64,000 nt of DNA from Bacteroidota bacterium (GTDB taxonomy: Bacteria; Bacteroidota; Bacteroidia; Sphingobacteriales; Sphingobacteriaceae), in contig JAEYZM010000008.1 in the NCBI GenBank assembly GCA_023427985.1, forward strand, positions 124,001 to 188,000, written 5' to 3'. Positions within the stretch are counted from its first letter, which is position 1. Every line of letters begins with the position of its first letter. A model generated the notes under the pieces. It saw only the letters and a program-made list of their open reading frames with translations. It ran no database searches and had not been told where the DNA came from. Shown here in pieces: positions 1 to 7,724 of the stretch. Both the position numbers and the translations under genes were made by a program.

Positions 1-171
1 TTCGAATGCACGATGAATATAACCGATGGTCGACTCCGCACTTACGATGCGCTCTCCATCCATTTCCAAAACGTTTTGGAATACACCATGTGTTGCAGGG
101 TGAGTAGGACCAAGATTTAATGTTGTGGTTTCCTTCTCTAAAGAATCTTCACCTAATTGAATATGTGCCAT
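1..171 (-). CDS. nuoD: NADH-quinone oxidoreductase subunit D, N-terminal 57 residues (cut by window edge)
   Basis: This is the start of the 49 kDa subunit of complex I. It sits in the peripheral arm and forms the quinone-binding site together with NuoB. From the ATG at 171 the frame stays open to the window edge and encodes the family signature GPTHPATHG at residues 21-29 and IGYIHRAFE at residues 49-57. The usual form of the second motif is IGYxHRGxE, so this copy has Ala where Gly is common. The gene lies 16 bases after nuoC in the order A-B-C-D. I found it by translating the minus strand directly. The identification is firm; the rest of the gene is outside the window. Confidence 0.93.
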   Translation of the reverse strand, partial: MAHIQLGEDSLEKETTTLNLGPTHPATHGVFQNVLEMDGERIVSAESTIGYIHRAFE

Positions 172-187
172 ATAAATTCTTTAAATA

Positions 188-685
188 TTATCTACCGAAG
201 TAGCTATCGTCTTTGTCAATTCTATTAGGATCTTCCAATGGGAATTCTTTTCTCATTGGGAAAGCTACCATATCATCGACATTTAATATTCTTTTTAAAT
301 TTGGATGTCCTTCGAAAATAATTCCGAAGAAATCGTAGGTTTCGCGTTCTTGCCAGTTAGCCGATTTATATAGAACTGTAGCAGTTGGAACTTTAGGGTT
401 CGACTCTGGAACAAAAACTTTGATTCTTAATCTAAAATTATTTTCCATGCTATGAACATGGTACACTACCGCCAATTGCTTATCATCGGCATAATGCACT
501 CCACATAAATCGGTTAAAAAACGAAAACGATATGTTTCATTTTCGTTTAAATATTTTAAAATGGGAATGATTTGATCTTTGGTAGTTGTAAAGCCCAATA
601 AGCCATACTGCTCATCAATGTTTTGAATCGCATTCCCAAAATTAGATTGCAAATCGGCAATTAAACTATCTTTATTTATAGCCAT
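188..685 (-). CDS. nuoC: NADH-quinone oxidoreductase subunit C (30 kDa subunit)
   Basis: This is the peripheral-arm complex I subunit that packs against NuoD and NuoB. It has no cofactor of its own. The 165-residue protein carries the family signature at about residues 112-134, with ERETYDFFG followed by FEGHPNLKRIL. It ends shortly after a conserved FPMRKEFPLEDP stretch. The length is that of a stand-alone NuoC, not a NuoCD fusion, and a separate nuoD follows. The start codon comes one base after the nuoB stop, which suggests coupled translation within the nuo operon. Confidence 0.95.
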   Translation of the reverse strand: MAINKDSLIADLQSNFGNAIQNIDEQYGLLGFTTTKDQIIPILKYLNENETYRFRFLTDLCGVHYADDKQLAVVYHVHSMENNFRLRIKVFVPESNPKVPTATVLYKSANWQERETYDFFGIIFEGHPNLKRILNVDDMVAFPMRKEFPLEDPNRIDKDDSYFGR

Positions 686-686
686 G

Positions 687-1229
687 TTATTGGATTCCGT
701 ATTGTGCTAATAATTCTTGATATTGAGGAAGATTTCTTCTTCTTAATGGTTCGTTTTTCACTAAATCTTGGATTCTATTGAAACCATCGATAATAGCTTC
801 TGGACGTGGAGGGCAACCAGGAACGTACACATCGACAGGAATCACTTCATCTATTCCTTGCATTACACTATACGTATCAAAAATTCCTCCTGAAGAAGCG
901 CATGCTCCAACTGCAATTACCCAACGTGGTTCAGCCATTTGTAAATACACCTGACGTAGAACCGGTCCCATTTTTTTGGCGATGGTACCCATAACCATTA
1001 GTAAATCGGCCTGACGAGGAGAGAAACTTGGACGTTCCGATCCAAATCGAGCAAAGTCGTAATGAGAACCCATGGTAGCCATGAATTCAATTCCACAACA
1101 CGATGTTGCAAATGGTAAAGGCCATAAGGAGTGCGAGCGTGCAAGACCAACTACTTTATCTAATCTGGTAGCAAAAAAGCCCGAACCTTCAACACCTTCG
1201 GGAGCTTCAACAATTTTTATATCGCTCAT
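687..1229 (-). CDS. nuoB: NADH-quinone oxidoreductase subunit B (20 kDa, cluster N2)
   Basis: NuoB holds the terminal [4Fe-4S] cluster N2 that passes electrons to quinone. All four expected ligands are visible: adjacent Cys44-Cys45 in SCCGIEFM, Cys110 in GACASSGG, and Cys139 in VPGCPPRPE. The length of 180 residues is normal. nuoC follows after one base. The upstream gap to nuoA is 110 bases, unusually large for this operon, and contains a -7-like box and a stem-loop, so nuoB may have its own transcription start or an internal attenuator. That regulatory reading is inference. Confidence 0.96.
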   Translation of the reverse strand: MSDIKIVEAPEGVEGSGFFATRLDKVVGLARSHSLWPLPFATSCCGIEFMATMGSHYDFARFGSERPSFSPRQADLLMVMGTIAKKMGPVLRQVYLQMAEPRWVIAVGACASSGGIFDTYSVMQGIDEVIPVDVYVPGCPPRPEAIIDGFNRIQDLVKNEPLRRRNLPQYQELLAQYGIQ

Positions 1230-1249
1230 AATTAGTTTTAATAAGGAAA

Positions 1250-1284
1250 TAAAACGCTCATCTTGTTTGTAATCAGGATGAGCG
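1250..1284 (-). terminator. Stem-loop with short T-rich tail between nuoA and nuoB
   Basis: An 8-bp perfect inverted repeat (CGCTCATC / GATGAGCG, 1255-1262 and 1277-1284) encloses a 14-base loop. Read on the minus strand it is followed by TTTTATTT. It could attenuate read-through from nuoA or act as a 5' structure on a nuoB transcript starting just upstream. The loop is large and the T tract interrupted, so termination would probably be partial. Confidence 0.45.
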
Positions 1285-1285
1285 G

Positions 1286-1293
1286 CAAATCTA
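1286..1293 (-). promoter_or_regulatory. Putative -7 box (TAGATTTG) upstream of nuoB
   Basis: The minus strand reads TAGATTTG, a full match to the Bacteroidota TAnnTTTG element, immediately before the stem-loop at 1255-1284. No convincing -33 TTG was found at the usual spacing. An internal nuoB promoter is possible but not shown. Confidence 0.35.
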
Positions 1294-1339
1294 CAACAAA
1301 TATTGATTTATAAGGTTTTCAGAGCCGAAAATGTGTTAT

Positions 1340-1711
1340 TTATTCCCAGTCTAAAGCACCTTTCTTGATAACGTATATAAAGCCTGCTAACAGTAGCCCG
1401 ATAAATACAAACATTTCTATAAATCCTTGCATCCCGAACTCTCTAAAATTCACAGCCCATGGGTACATGAATATTACTTCCACGTCGAACAATACGAATA
1501 AAATAGCAACTAGAAAATATTTTACTGAAATGGGCGAACGAGCATCACCTTGTTGCTCAATACCACATTCGAAATTCTCTAATTTATCTTTGGTTTTTCT
1601 TTTGGGTCCTATAAAATGTGTAGCTATCATAGTCACTGCAACAAATCCTAATGCAGCAATCATTTGTAGTATGATAGGGAAATAATCGGAAGGTAGAAAA
1701 TTATTGCTCAT
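1340..1711 (-). CDS. nuoA: NADH-quinone oxidoreductase subunit A
   Basis: NuoA is a small membrane subunit of complex I at the junction with the peripheral arm. The 123-residue sequence has three hydrophobic helices (about 12-32, 65-85 and 95-115). It carries the conserved loop with ENFECGIEQQGDARSPISVKYF between helices 1 and 2, including the single conserved Cys. It is the first gene of the nuo operon in this window. Upstream are a full-match -7 box (1755-1762) and a stem-loop that also looks like the terminator of the preceding TPR gene. Confidence 0.95.
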   Translation of the reverse strand: MSNNFLPSDYFPIILQMIAALGFVAVTMIATHFIGPKRKTKDKLENFECGIEQQGDARSPISVKYFLVAILFVLFDVEVIFMYPWAVNFREFGMQGFIEMFVFIGLLLAGFIYVIKKGALDWE

Positions 1712-1720
1712 CTCGTATAA

Positions 1721-1754
1721 ATAAAAAATGTCCCGAAACTTAGATTCCGAGACA
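1721..1754 (-). terminator. Intrinsic terminator of the TPR operon, overlapping the nuoA leader
   Basis: On the minus strand a 10-bp stem (arms 1729-1738 and 1745-1754, two G-T wobbles) with a 6-base loop is followed by TTTTTTATTT. It lies just downstream of the TPR gene stop and just upstream of nuoA. It also begins about one base after the putative nuoA -7 box, so it could form in the nuoA leader as well. Confidence 0.65.
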
Positions 1755-1762
1755 CAAATGTA
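1755..1762 (-). promoter_or_regulatory. Putative -7 box (TACATTTG) for the nuo operon
   Basis: The minus strand reads TACATTTG, a full match to TAnnTTTG, 44 bases before the nuoA ATG and immediately before the stem-loop at 1729-1754. The expected start site lies inside the first arm of that stem. No clear -33 TTG was seen. Confidence 0.45.
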
Positions 1763-1765
1763 TAA

Positions 1766-3364
1766 TTATTTTAACTCCGATAAAACAGTTTTTGCTTGTT
1801 TATCGTTAGGGTCAATTTCAATAACTTTTAACCAATAGGTTTTAGATGTTGCATTGTCTTTAGCAATTGTGAAGTAATAATCTCCCAAGTATTTGTATGC
1901 TTCCATCAAATCTCTTCCTGATTTCTTAATGTCGAATTTTGGATCAGTAGTAGTTAGTTCAATGAACTTTTCATAATATGGTTTTGCCATACCTTCAGAT
2001 TTACCATCGGCATCGTCAATTCTATAATTATTTCTAGCTCTGTATAACCAAGCTGTAGCAAAGTCGTCTTTTAATTTTATTAAGTTAGAAAATGCTGAAT
2101 CTGATTTTACAAAATCTAATCCGAAATAATACGCTCTACCAATATAAAAATAGTCAACCGCTGTGGCTTCCGCACCTTCAATTTTTTTCTCATATGCTTC
2201 TGCCGATTGTTTGTATTTCTTCATCGAATAATATGCATCCGATAAATCACCATATAAATCTTTAGTAGTAGTATCCATTTCAATTGCTTTCAAAATATTA
2301 GCAACGCCTAATGAATCCTGCTTATTTTTAACTTGAAGTTTACCTAAATACGAATAATCTTGTGCAAGAACTTTTGTAGGGTTCATACTAAAAAATTTAT
2401 TCATGGCCGTTAAACCTGTTGTATAATCTTTTATTTCATATGATGAATATCCCAACAATCGGAAAATGATATAATCTGATGAGTCTTTAGGTATAATTTG
2501 TTTTATCAAATCAGCAGATTCTTGATATTGTTTTCCAGCGAATAAGAATCGTGCATATCTTAGTTGAGAGTTTAAAGACTTATCTGTTAAGTCCATGTAT
2601 TTTTTATAATTCTCAACGGCTAAATCATACCTCTTTGCAGTTAACTCTAATTCGCCTAGTTCTCTATAGATAGGTGCGTAAGTAGAATCAATGCTTATTG
2701 CTTTTTCGAAAGCTGATTTTGCTTCAGAGTAACTACGTGCTCTCGTATATAACTTACCAGTGCGTACATATGCATTTACAAAATTGGGATCTAATTTTAA
2801 CGCTTCGTTATAATATTTGATGGCTTCAGTTCCATTTATTTGTTGCATATAGATGTCGCCAATCGCCACATATACTTCAGGATTTTTAGGATTTAAATTT
2901 TTTGCGCGTGTTAGATAATTTAGAGCTTCATTGTAATTCTTTTTACCTAACTCTGTATATGCTTTTCCAATTTCTAATAGAGTAGTATAATCCTTAGCTT
3001 GAGTTATCATTACTGCTTGCTCAAACTTTGCTTTTGCTTCTGCTTCATTGTCTGTATCAAAAAGTATTGCAGCATTACCAACTATATTTAATGAGGAATT
3101 TGGGTTAACTACTAATCCCTTGTCAAAAAATATTTTTGCAGAATCAATTTTTTCTTGACCATAAAATGCCTTACCCATATAGTAGTAATTATTAGCATCC
3201 GCAGGATTGGAAGATATCAATGCAGAAAATATTCTTTTTGCTTTTTCATACTGTTCAATTTCAATGGCTCTAATTCCGTCTAATGCAGTTTGCGCTTTAG
3301 CCACACTAAACGTTATAGCAACACCACATACAATTAATCCAATTCTTTTAAAAATTCTCATCAT
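1766..3364 (-). CDS. Secreted tetratricopeptide-repeat protein, last gene of the TonB operon
   Basis: The 532-residue protein begins with a signal peptide (about residues 1-25, ending at AKAQ). The rest is a chain of 34-residue TPR units, recognisable from repeated patterns such as NPKNPEVYVAIGDIYMQ and DPNFVNAYVRTGKLY. It is probably a periplasmic or outer-membrane-associated scaffold. No enzyme motif is visible. It follows the PstS-like lipoprotein gene by 12 bases and closes the exbB-exbD-exbD-tonB operon. This suggests a role with the proton-driven TonB complex; the exact job is unknown. The second Met is an equally good start. Confidence 0.85.
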   Translation of the reverse strand: MMRIFKRIGLIVCGVAITFSVAKAQTALDGIRAIEIEQYEKAKRIFSALISSNPADANNYYYMGKAFYGQEKIDSAKIFFDKGLVVNPNSSLNIVGNAAILFDTDNEAEAKAKFEQAVMITQAKDYTTLLEIGKAYTELGKKNYNEALNYLTRAKNLNPKNPEVYVAIGDIYMQQINGTEAIKYYNEALKLDPNFVNAYVRTGKLYTRARSYSEAKSAFEKAISIDSTYAPIYRELGELELTAKRYDLAVENYKKYMDLTDKSLNSQLRYARFLFAGKQYQESADLIKQIIPKDSSDYIIFRLLGYSSYEIKDYTTGLTAMNKFFSMNPTKVLAQDYSYLGKLQVKNKQDSLGVANILKAIEMDTTTKDLYGDLSDAYYSMKKYKQSAEAYEKKIEGAEATAVDYFYIGRAYYFGLDFVKSDSAFSNLIKLKDDFATAWLYRARNNYRIDDADGKSEGMAKPYYEKFIELTTTDPKFDIKKSGRDLMEAYKYLGDYYFTIAKDNATSKTYWLKVIEIDPNDKQAKTVLSELK

Positions 3365-3376
3365 CTTTTTTAATTT

Positions 3377-4315
3377 TTATTCGGTAGATATTATTCTTAC
3401 AGGCGCATTCGCTGGTAATAAGCCTGCCTTTAAAATTATTTTTTGTCCTTTATCGCCAGATACAAACGATGCAAATCCTGTTGCTAATCCTGCTCTAGGT
3501 TCTCTGCTAATGGTGTAAACTGAGCGTATCAAGGCATATTGCTTTGTTGCTAAGTATGCTTGATAAGGTTGGTAATAATAATCATTCCCTTCATCCATCG
3601 CATCTTCTTTAATACCAATAACGTTTATATTTTGTTTGAAGTACTGTGTACTAGAATCGTCTAAATCACTTATCCAATTCAGGCCGATTACGCCTAAGGC
3701 TGTTGTATTTTTACCTACGTACTGGATTACTTCTTTATTATTTTTTAGGGCGTAACCATTAACTTTATCCTGACCTACTAAATCGGCCATATATTTAACA
3801 GTACTACTGTTTGAGTTGTCAAAGACTATTTTGATATCAGCTAATTTTGAATTAGCATCTAATTGATTCCATTTTGTTAGTTTACCACGAATTAAATCTC
3901 GTACTTGAGAGATTTCCAATGTAGTATCTGTATTAGACTTATTGATAATTAAGGCTACTGCATCAGTAGCTATTTTACTAGCTCTTGGTTGAGCTAATTT
4001 TTGATCTGTAAAATGCTTTTTCTCTTCATCATTTAATTCTCTTGGAAGAATTATTAGTTGAGCACTGTCATTTAAAAAATATGCTATTGCTTCAGCCTCT
4101 GGTAAATATTTGACTAAAATATTGGCTTTAGGATAAATAGTTTCAAATACTTGAATCTCTGAATCCACTATTGGCATTAGAGTTTCATCTGCTACTATGC
4201 TTACTTCTCCCGAAGTTGTAGTGCTTAATTCCTTGCCATTTTTGTCTTTATTCTGACTGCAAGAAAACATGAAGATCGATATTACTATCAGTGCAAAATG
4301 TTTCTTATTCATCAT
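3377..4315 (-). CDS. PstS-like phosphate/oxyanion-binding lipoprotein
   Basis: This lipoprotein has the fold of periplasmic substrate-binding proteins of the PstS type. An N-terminal hydrophobic stretch ends in a lipobox with Cys19 (FMFSCS). The binding-protein domain runs from about residue 35, with typical elements such as VSIVADETLMPIVD near its start and a late GLATGFASFVSGDKGQKII segment. No pstC, pstA or pstB genes are nearby, so it is not in an ABC importer operon. It sits between a small membrane protein gene (overlapping by 11 bases) and a TPR gene in the TonB operon. The ligand is unknown; phosphate binding is inferred from family only. Confidence 0.8.
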   Translation of the reverse strand: MMNKKHFALIVISIFMFSCSQNKDKNGKELSTTTSGEVSIVADETLMPIVDSEIQVFETIYPKANILVKYLPEAEAIAYFLNDSAQLIILPRELNDEEKKHFTDQKLAQPRASKIATDAVALIINKSNTDTTLEISQVRDLIRGKLTKWNQLDANSKLADIKIVFDNSNSSTVKYMADLVGQDKVNGYALKNNKEVIQYVGKNTTALGVIGLNWISDLDDSSTQYFKQNINVIGIKEDAMDEGNDYYYQPYQAYLATKQYALIRSVYTISREPRAGLATGFASFVSGDKGQKIILKAGLLPANAPVRIISTE

Positions 4316-4544
4316 TCAAGCTTTTAAATTTTCTTATCGTTCTGTAAAAACGAAAAAAGGAATAGACTATAAAAATACAGCCTATTCCAGTTTTAATTAG
4401 TTTATTATAATCGGATAGAAATTCAGGAACTAGTAAGATCATTAAACCTATTGCTAAATAAACAATACCCATTAACAATCCGAATACAAAGAACACCTTT
4501 TCTCTAACACTCATTGATTCCACTATTCTCCCCTTTCCGTCCAT
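4305..4544 (-). CDS. Small two-helix membrane protein in the TonB operon
   Basis: The 79-residue protein has two hydrophobic helices (about 17-38 and 50-67) and a basic C-terminal tail (FYRTIRKFKS). I do not recognise a named family. It lies 21 bases after tonB and overlaps the PstS-like lipoprotein gene by 11 bases, so translation of the two is probably coupled. Its position suggests an accessory subunit of the ExbB/ExbD/TonB machine or a membrane partner of the lipoprotein. This is inference from context only. Confidence 0.7.
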   Translation of the reverse strand: MDGKGRIVESMSVREKVFFVFGLLMGIVYLAIGLMILLVPEFLSDYNKLIKTGIGCIFIVYSFFRFYRTIRKFKSLNDE

Positions 4545-4565
4545 AAATAATTCTCGTAAAAAGAA

Positions 4566-5372
4566 TTACATCAATTTAAAGTTAACTGGTACGTTGTACT
4601 GTACACGTACAGCTCTACCATTTTGTTTACCAGGTTTAAATTTAGGCAAACTCTTGATTACACGTAAGGCTTCCTCATCACATCCGCCTCCGATTCCTCT
4701 GATAACTTTTGCATCAGAAATAGTACCATCTTTCTCAACAACGAATGAAATAAATACTCTTCCTTCGATGTTGTTCTCACGTGCGATACCTGGGTATTTT
4801 GTATTTTTTGCGATGTAAGCAATTAATGCACTTTCTCCTCCTGGGAATTCTGGCATTTCTTCTACCGCTATAAATGCTTGTTCTTGTTCACCAATTGCAT
4901 CACCTATACCATCTTCTAATCCTGTCAAATCAGGATCTGCGTTTGGATCTCCCTCAACTGTTGTCTTACCTGCATCTACCTCTTGTAGTTTTTCCTGAGT
5001 TGGTGGTGGTTCATCTGGAACTTCCTCATCGGGCTTAATTACCGGTGGAGTAAACTTGATGGTCGACTTCAACGGAGGTGGTGGTGGAGGTGGTGGTGTT
5101 GCCGGTTGCTTATCGTCAACTGGTGGTGGTTCCTCCAAAGTAGTAGTTTGATTTACTACCACTTCTTTATCTTCAGGCAATGCGTTTGTTATCCAATTGA
5201 TAATTAAAGGTGCACTCACTGCTAAAGTGAACAACACGATTGCAAAAACAATTCCTAAAACTGCATTACGTGGATATTGGCGACGGATTTCAAATGCCCC
5301 GTATTCTTGGTTTCTACCTCTGAATACCAGGTCAATCCATTTACTATCGTATAAATCTATTTTACCTGCCAT
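4566..5372 (-). CDS. tonB: Energy transducer TonB
   Basis: TonB couples the inner-membrane proton gradient to TonB-dependent outer-membrane transporters. The 268-residue protein has a cytoplasmic N-terminus, one transmembrane helix at about 37-58, a periplasm-spanning Pro/Glu-rich region (about 78-130, with a run of eight prolines), and a TonB C-terminal domain from about 185 to the end. That domain includes the EFPGGESAL and YPGIARENNIEGRVFISF motifs typical of Bacteroidota TonB. It follows the two exbD genes by 15 bases and precedes the small membrane protein gene. Confidence 0.93.
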   Translation of the reverse strand: MAGKIDLYDSKWIDLVFRGRNQEYGAFEIRRQYPRNAVLGIVFAIVLFTLAVSAPLIINWITNALPEDKEVVVNQTTTLEEPPPVDDKQPATPPPPPPPPLKSTIKFTPPVIKPDEEVPDEPPPTQEKLQEVDAGKTTVEGDPNADPDLTGLEDGIGDAIGEQEQAFIAVEEMPEFPGGESALIAYIAKNTKYPGIARENNIEGRVFISFVVEKDGTISDAKVIRGIGGGCDEEALRVIKSLPKFKPGKQNGRAVRVQYNVPVNFKLM

Positions 5373-5387
5373 AATCTTATTTTTTGA

Positions 5388-6026
5388 CTATAATGGAGTG
5401 TTCTTTAACATTTCTATTTCCATTGGTGTAATATCCACAATTGCATATCGGCCAATGTTACAAATGTTCATTTCATCCAAAATATCAACAAGGTTTTTAT
5501 ATTTCGACTCATCATCTGCTTTGATTAGGACAATTAAACCATCTTTATATGCTTTAATATCTCCTACTCTTGTTCTGTAAGTCTCTTCATCAATTATATT
5601 TGTTCGCAATTGCTCTTTGTAGATTGAAATAGAATCTACTTTAGCATTACGCATGCGGTTTTCTTTCAATAGAACTGCTCTTATTCCTCCCTTTCCATAA
5701 TTCGTTACTTGTGGTGTTCCTGGCTCTCCAGTTTTTTCATCCACAAAATAATAAACTACTTTATCTTGTTTGGTTAATAAGATAGTCATTGCCTGAGAAG
5801 CCTTTACTTTTGTTTGATCCTCTTCAGTCAAGTCTTTGTCCTTCACCGGCATGTTGATCTCCATGGTTTGTGGCTTGTTCATCGATGTTGTTAACATGAA
5901 GAACGTAATCAATAAGAAACCTAAGTCCACCATCGGAGTAAAGTCAACTCTCGTCGACATTTTCTTACCTCTGACTTTCTTTCCTTTCTTATGTCCGCCG
6001 CCACCGCTGCTATCTATATCTGCCAT
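5388..6026 (-). CDS. exbD: Biopolymer transporter ExbD, second copy
   Basis: ExbD is the single-helix stator partner of ExbB. The N-terminus is Gly/Lys rich (about 1-25). A transmembrane helix follows at about 33-49, containing Asp34 in PMVDLGFLLITFFML at the position of the conserved proton-carrying Asp of ExbD/TolR. The periplasmic part is longer than in the E. coli protein (212 residues in total). It lies 33 bases after the first exbD and before tonB. Two unlike ExbD proteins in one operon are common in Bacteroidota and may form a mixed stator. Confidence 0.92.
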   Translation of the reverse strand: MADIDSSGGGGHKKGKKVRGKKMSTRVDFTPMVDLGFLLITFFMLTTSMNKPQTMEINMPVKDKDLTEEDQTKVKASQAMTILLTKQDKVVYYFVDEKTGEPGTPQVTNYGKGGIRAVLLKENRMRNAKVDSISIYKEQLRTNIIDEETYRTRVGDIKAYKDGLIVLIKADDESKYKNLVDILDEMNICNIGRYAIVDITPMEIEMLKNTPL

Positions 6027-6059
6027 ATATATCTATTTTATAGATGTTTTAAATTATTA

Positions 6060-6659
6060 TTATTCGTCGGCTTTCTCTAAGCTTGTAATAAAGTTAAAAC
6101 GGTTAACTTTTTTCTCTTGTAATGTTGCAAGTACTTGTTTGATAACTGGGTATCCAGCATCACCATCACCCTTAACAGCAAAACGTAAATTCTTATTCGT
6201 ATATCGTGCTTGTACTATCCAATCGGCCAACTCATTATTAGTCGAATCGCTAGGAATACCCGACTGTGCAAAGCTCTTACGTGCTTCTGCATCTAAATCT
6301 AAGTATTGTCCAAGGTTTTTTATTGACACCCCAAATGAACTTAATAAGGAGAACTCCTTTTTTTGAGCATCTGTAAAGGTCAACTGATATTTCTCTGCCA
6401 TTTTAGTAAGCAATTCAATTTTATTTTGATCGCCATCCATTGCAAAGAACACTCTCGAATCTTTATCTATCGTAAGTAAAAGTATATCCGTTTCTGGTAG
6501 CTTTATTTCTGATATAGACGATGGAGTTGTAACTGTCACCGGTTCATCAGGTTTAAACTTAGTTGCCAACATAAAGAACGTAAGTAACAAGAAAGCAACG
6601 TCGGTCATCGCCGTCATATCTACTACTGTGCTCTTACGTGGTATCTTTACTTTTGACAT
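6060..6659 (-). CDS. exbD: Biopolymer transporter ExbD, first copy
   Basis: This 199-residue ExbD family protein has its transmembrane helix near the N-terminus (about 18-34), with Asp20 in AMTDVAFLLLTFFML as the conserved acidic residue. The periplasmic domain is about 160 residues. It is only distantly similar to the second ExbD outside the membrane helix, so the two are not a recent duplication. The gene follows exbB by 30 bases. Confidence 0.92.
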   Translation of the reverse strand: MSKVKIPRKSTVVDMTAMTDVAFLLLTFFMLATKFKPDEPVTVTTPSSISEIKLPETDILLLTIDKDSRVFFAMDGDQNKIELLTKMAEKYQLTFTDAQKKEFSLLSSFGVSIKNLGQYLDLDAEARKSFAQSGIPSDSTNNELADWIVQARYTNKNLRFAVKGDGDAGYPVIKQVLATLQEKKVNRFNFITSLEKADE

Positions 6660-6689
6660 TTTTTACAAATTAATTTATACTTATTACTC

Positions 6690-7529
6690 TTATCTGTGTT
6701 TTGCAGCAAATGTTTGAACGATGCTATAACCTGCTTCATCAATTGCATAGGTAATCGCATCAATTTTGCTAGTGAATACACTGTACATAATTGTTGCAAT
6801 TGCCGAGTTACCGATACCTAAAGCTGTATTGATTAAGGCTTCAGAGATACCGTTTGCAAGTGCTACTGAGTCAGGCGATCCTGCAGTTGCTAAAGCCGCA
6901 AACGCACGAATCATACCGATTACCGTTCCTAATAAGGCGATCAATGTTGATACCGATGCTAATGTTGCAATAACTACTAAGTTCTTCTCTAAACCAGGTA
7001 ATTCTAAAGTCAATGACTCCTCTAATTCTTTTTGAATTGAAACAATTTTCTGATCTAAGTCTAAACCAGTAGTGTTTTCCATTTCTTTGTACTTAATTAA
7101 TGTAGAACGTAGAACGTTAGCTACTGATCCTTTTTGTACATCACATTCTTTAATAGCAGCATCAACATTGTTGTTGTCTAAATGAGTTCTAATTTTACGA
7201 ACAAATGCTTCTGCTCTACCTTTTCCTTGTGCTTTAGAAATTGTTAAAAAACGCTCGATTGAAAAAGAGATATTAATTAATACTAGAGATAACAAGATAG
7301 GTACGATGAAACCACCTTTGTATACCAAGCCTAAAACTTGACCAATACCTTCAGAAACTGGATGATTTGCTGGATCACCACCTTCGAAGTTCGCAGGGTT
7401 TCCTAATACAAACTTGTAGATTAATATACCTACTAGTAAACACATTGGAATAGCTACCGATGCGAACACCGAGCTTAAACCATTTTTCTCACTTTTTGCA
7501 GCTGTAGCTACCTTTGCTTCATTTGCCAT
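6690..7529 (-). CDS. exbB: MotA/TolQ/ExbB proton channel family protein
   Basis: This is the pentameric channel subunit that powers TonB. The 279-residue protein has hydrophobic helices at about 22-42, 72-92, 180-200 and 228-250. The family core contains GLEKNLVVIATLASVSTLIALLGTV with the TVIGMIRAF motif, and GISEALINTALG. The extra N-terminal helix compared with E. coli ExbB is usual in Bacteroidota. It is the first gene of the seven-gene operon. A full-match -7 box and a stem-loop lie upstream (7588-7620). Confidence 0.93.
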   Translation of the reverse strand: MANEAKVATAAKSEKNGLSSVFASVAIPMCLLVGILIYKFVLGNPANFEGGDPANHPVSEGIGQVLGLVYKGGFIVPILLSLVLINISFSIERFLTISKAQGKGRAEAFVRKIRTHLDNNNVDAAIKECDVQKGSVANVLRSTLIKYKEMENTTGLDLDQKIVSIQKELEESLTLELPGLEKNLVVIATLASVSTLIALLGTVIGMIRAFAALATAGSPDSVALANGISEALINTALGIGNSAIATIMYSVFTSKIDAITYAIDEAGYSIVQTFAAKHR

Positions 7530-7580
7530 TTTATAAATTTAATTTGTTTTAAATTGATTTATTAACGCTTATAATTTCAA

Positions 7581-7609
7581 AAAAATTGCCCTATAAACTT
7601 TTATAGGGC
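7581..7609 (-). terminator. Intrinsic terminator downstream of the DUF3127 gene, also in the exbB leader
   Basis: A perfect 9-bp stem (GCCCTATAA / TTATAGGGC, 7588-7596 and 7601-7609) with a 4-base loop is followed on the minus strand by AATTTTTTTG. It lies between the DUF3127 gene and exbB, and starts right after the putative exbB -7 box at 7613-7620. Confidence 0.65.
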
Positions 7610-7612
7610 TCA

Positions 7613-7620
7613 CAAAATTA
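7613..7620 (-). promoter_or_regulatory. Putative -7 box (TAATTTTG) for the exbB operon
   Basis: Minus strand TAATTTTG matches TAnnTTTG, 84 bases before the exbB ATG. The predicted start falls at the first arm of the stem-loop at 7588-7609. CAA triplets on the plus strand are not at the ideal -33 spacing. Confidence 0.4.
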
Positions 7621-7724
7621 TAATTTTTAAGCAATAAAAAAATTTTCAGGCAATTTATTAACATAAATTTAACTTTATGACATCAGCCTTACATTTCAAT
7701 ATGCTAAAATCTTGTTTTATTGTA

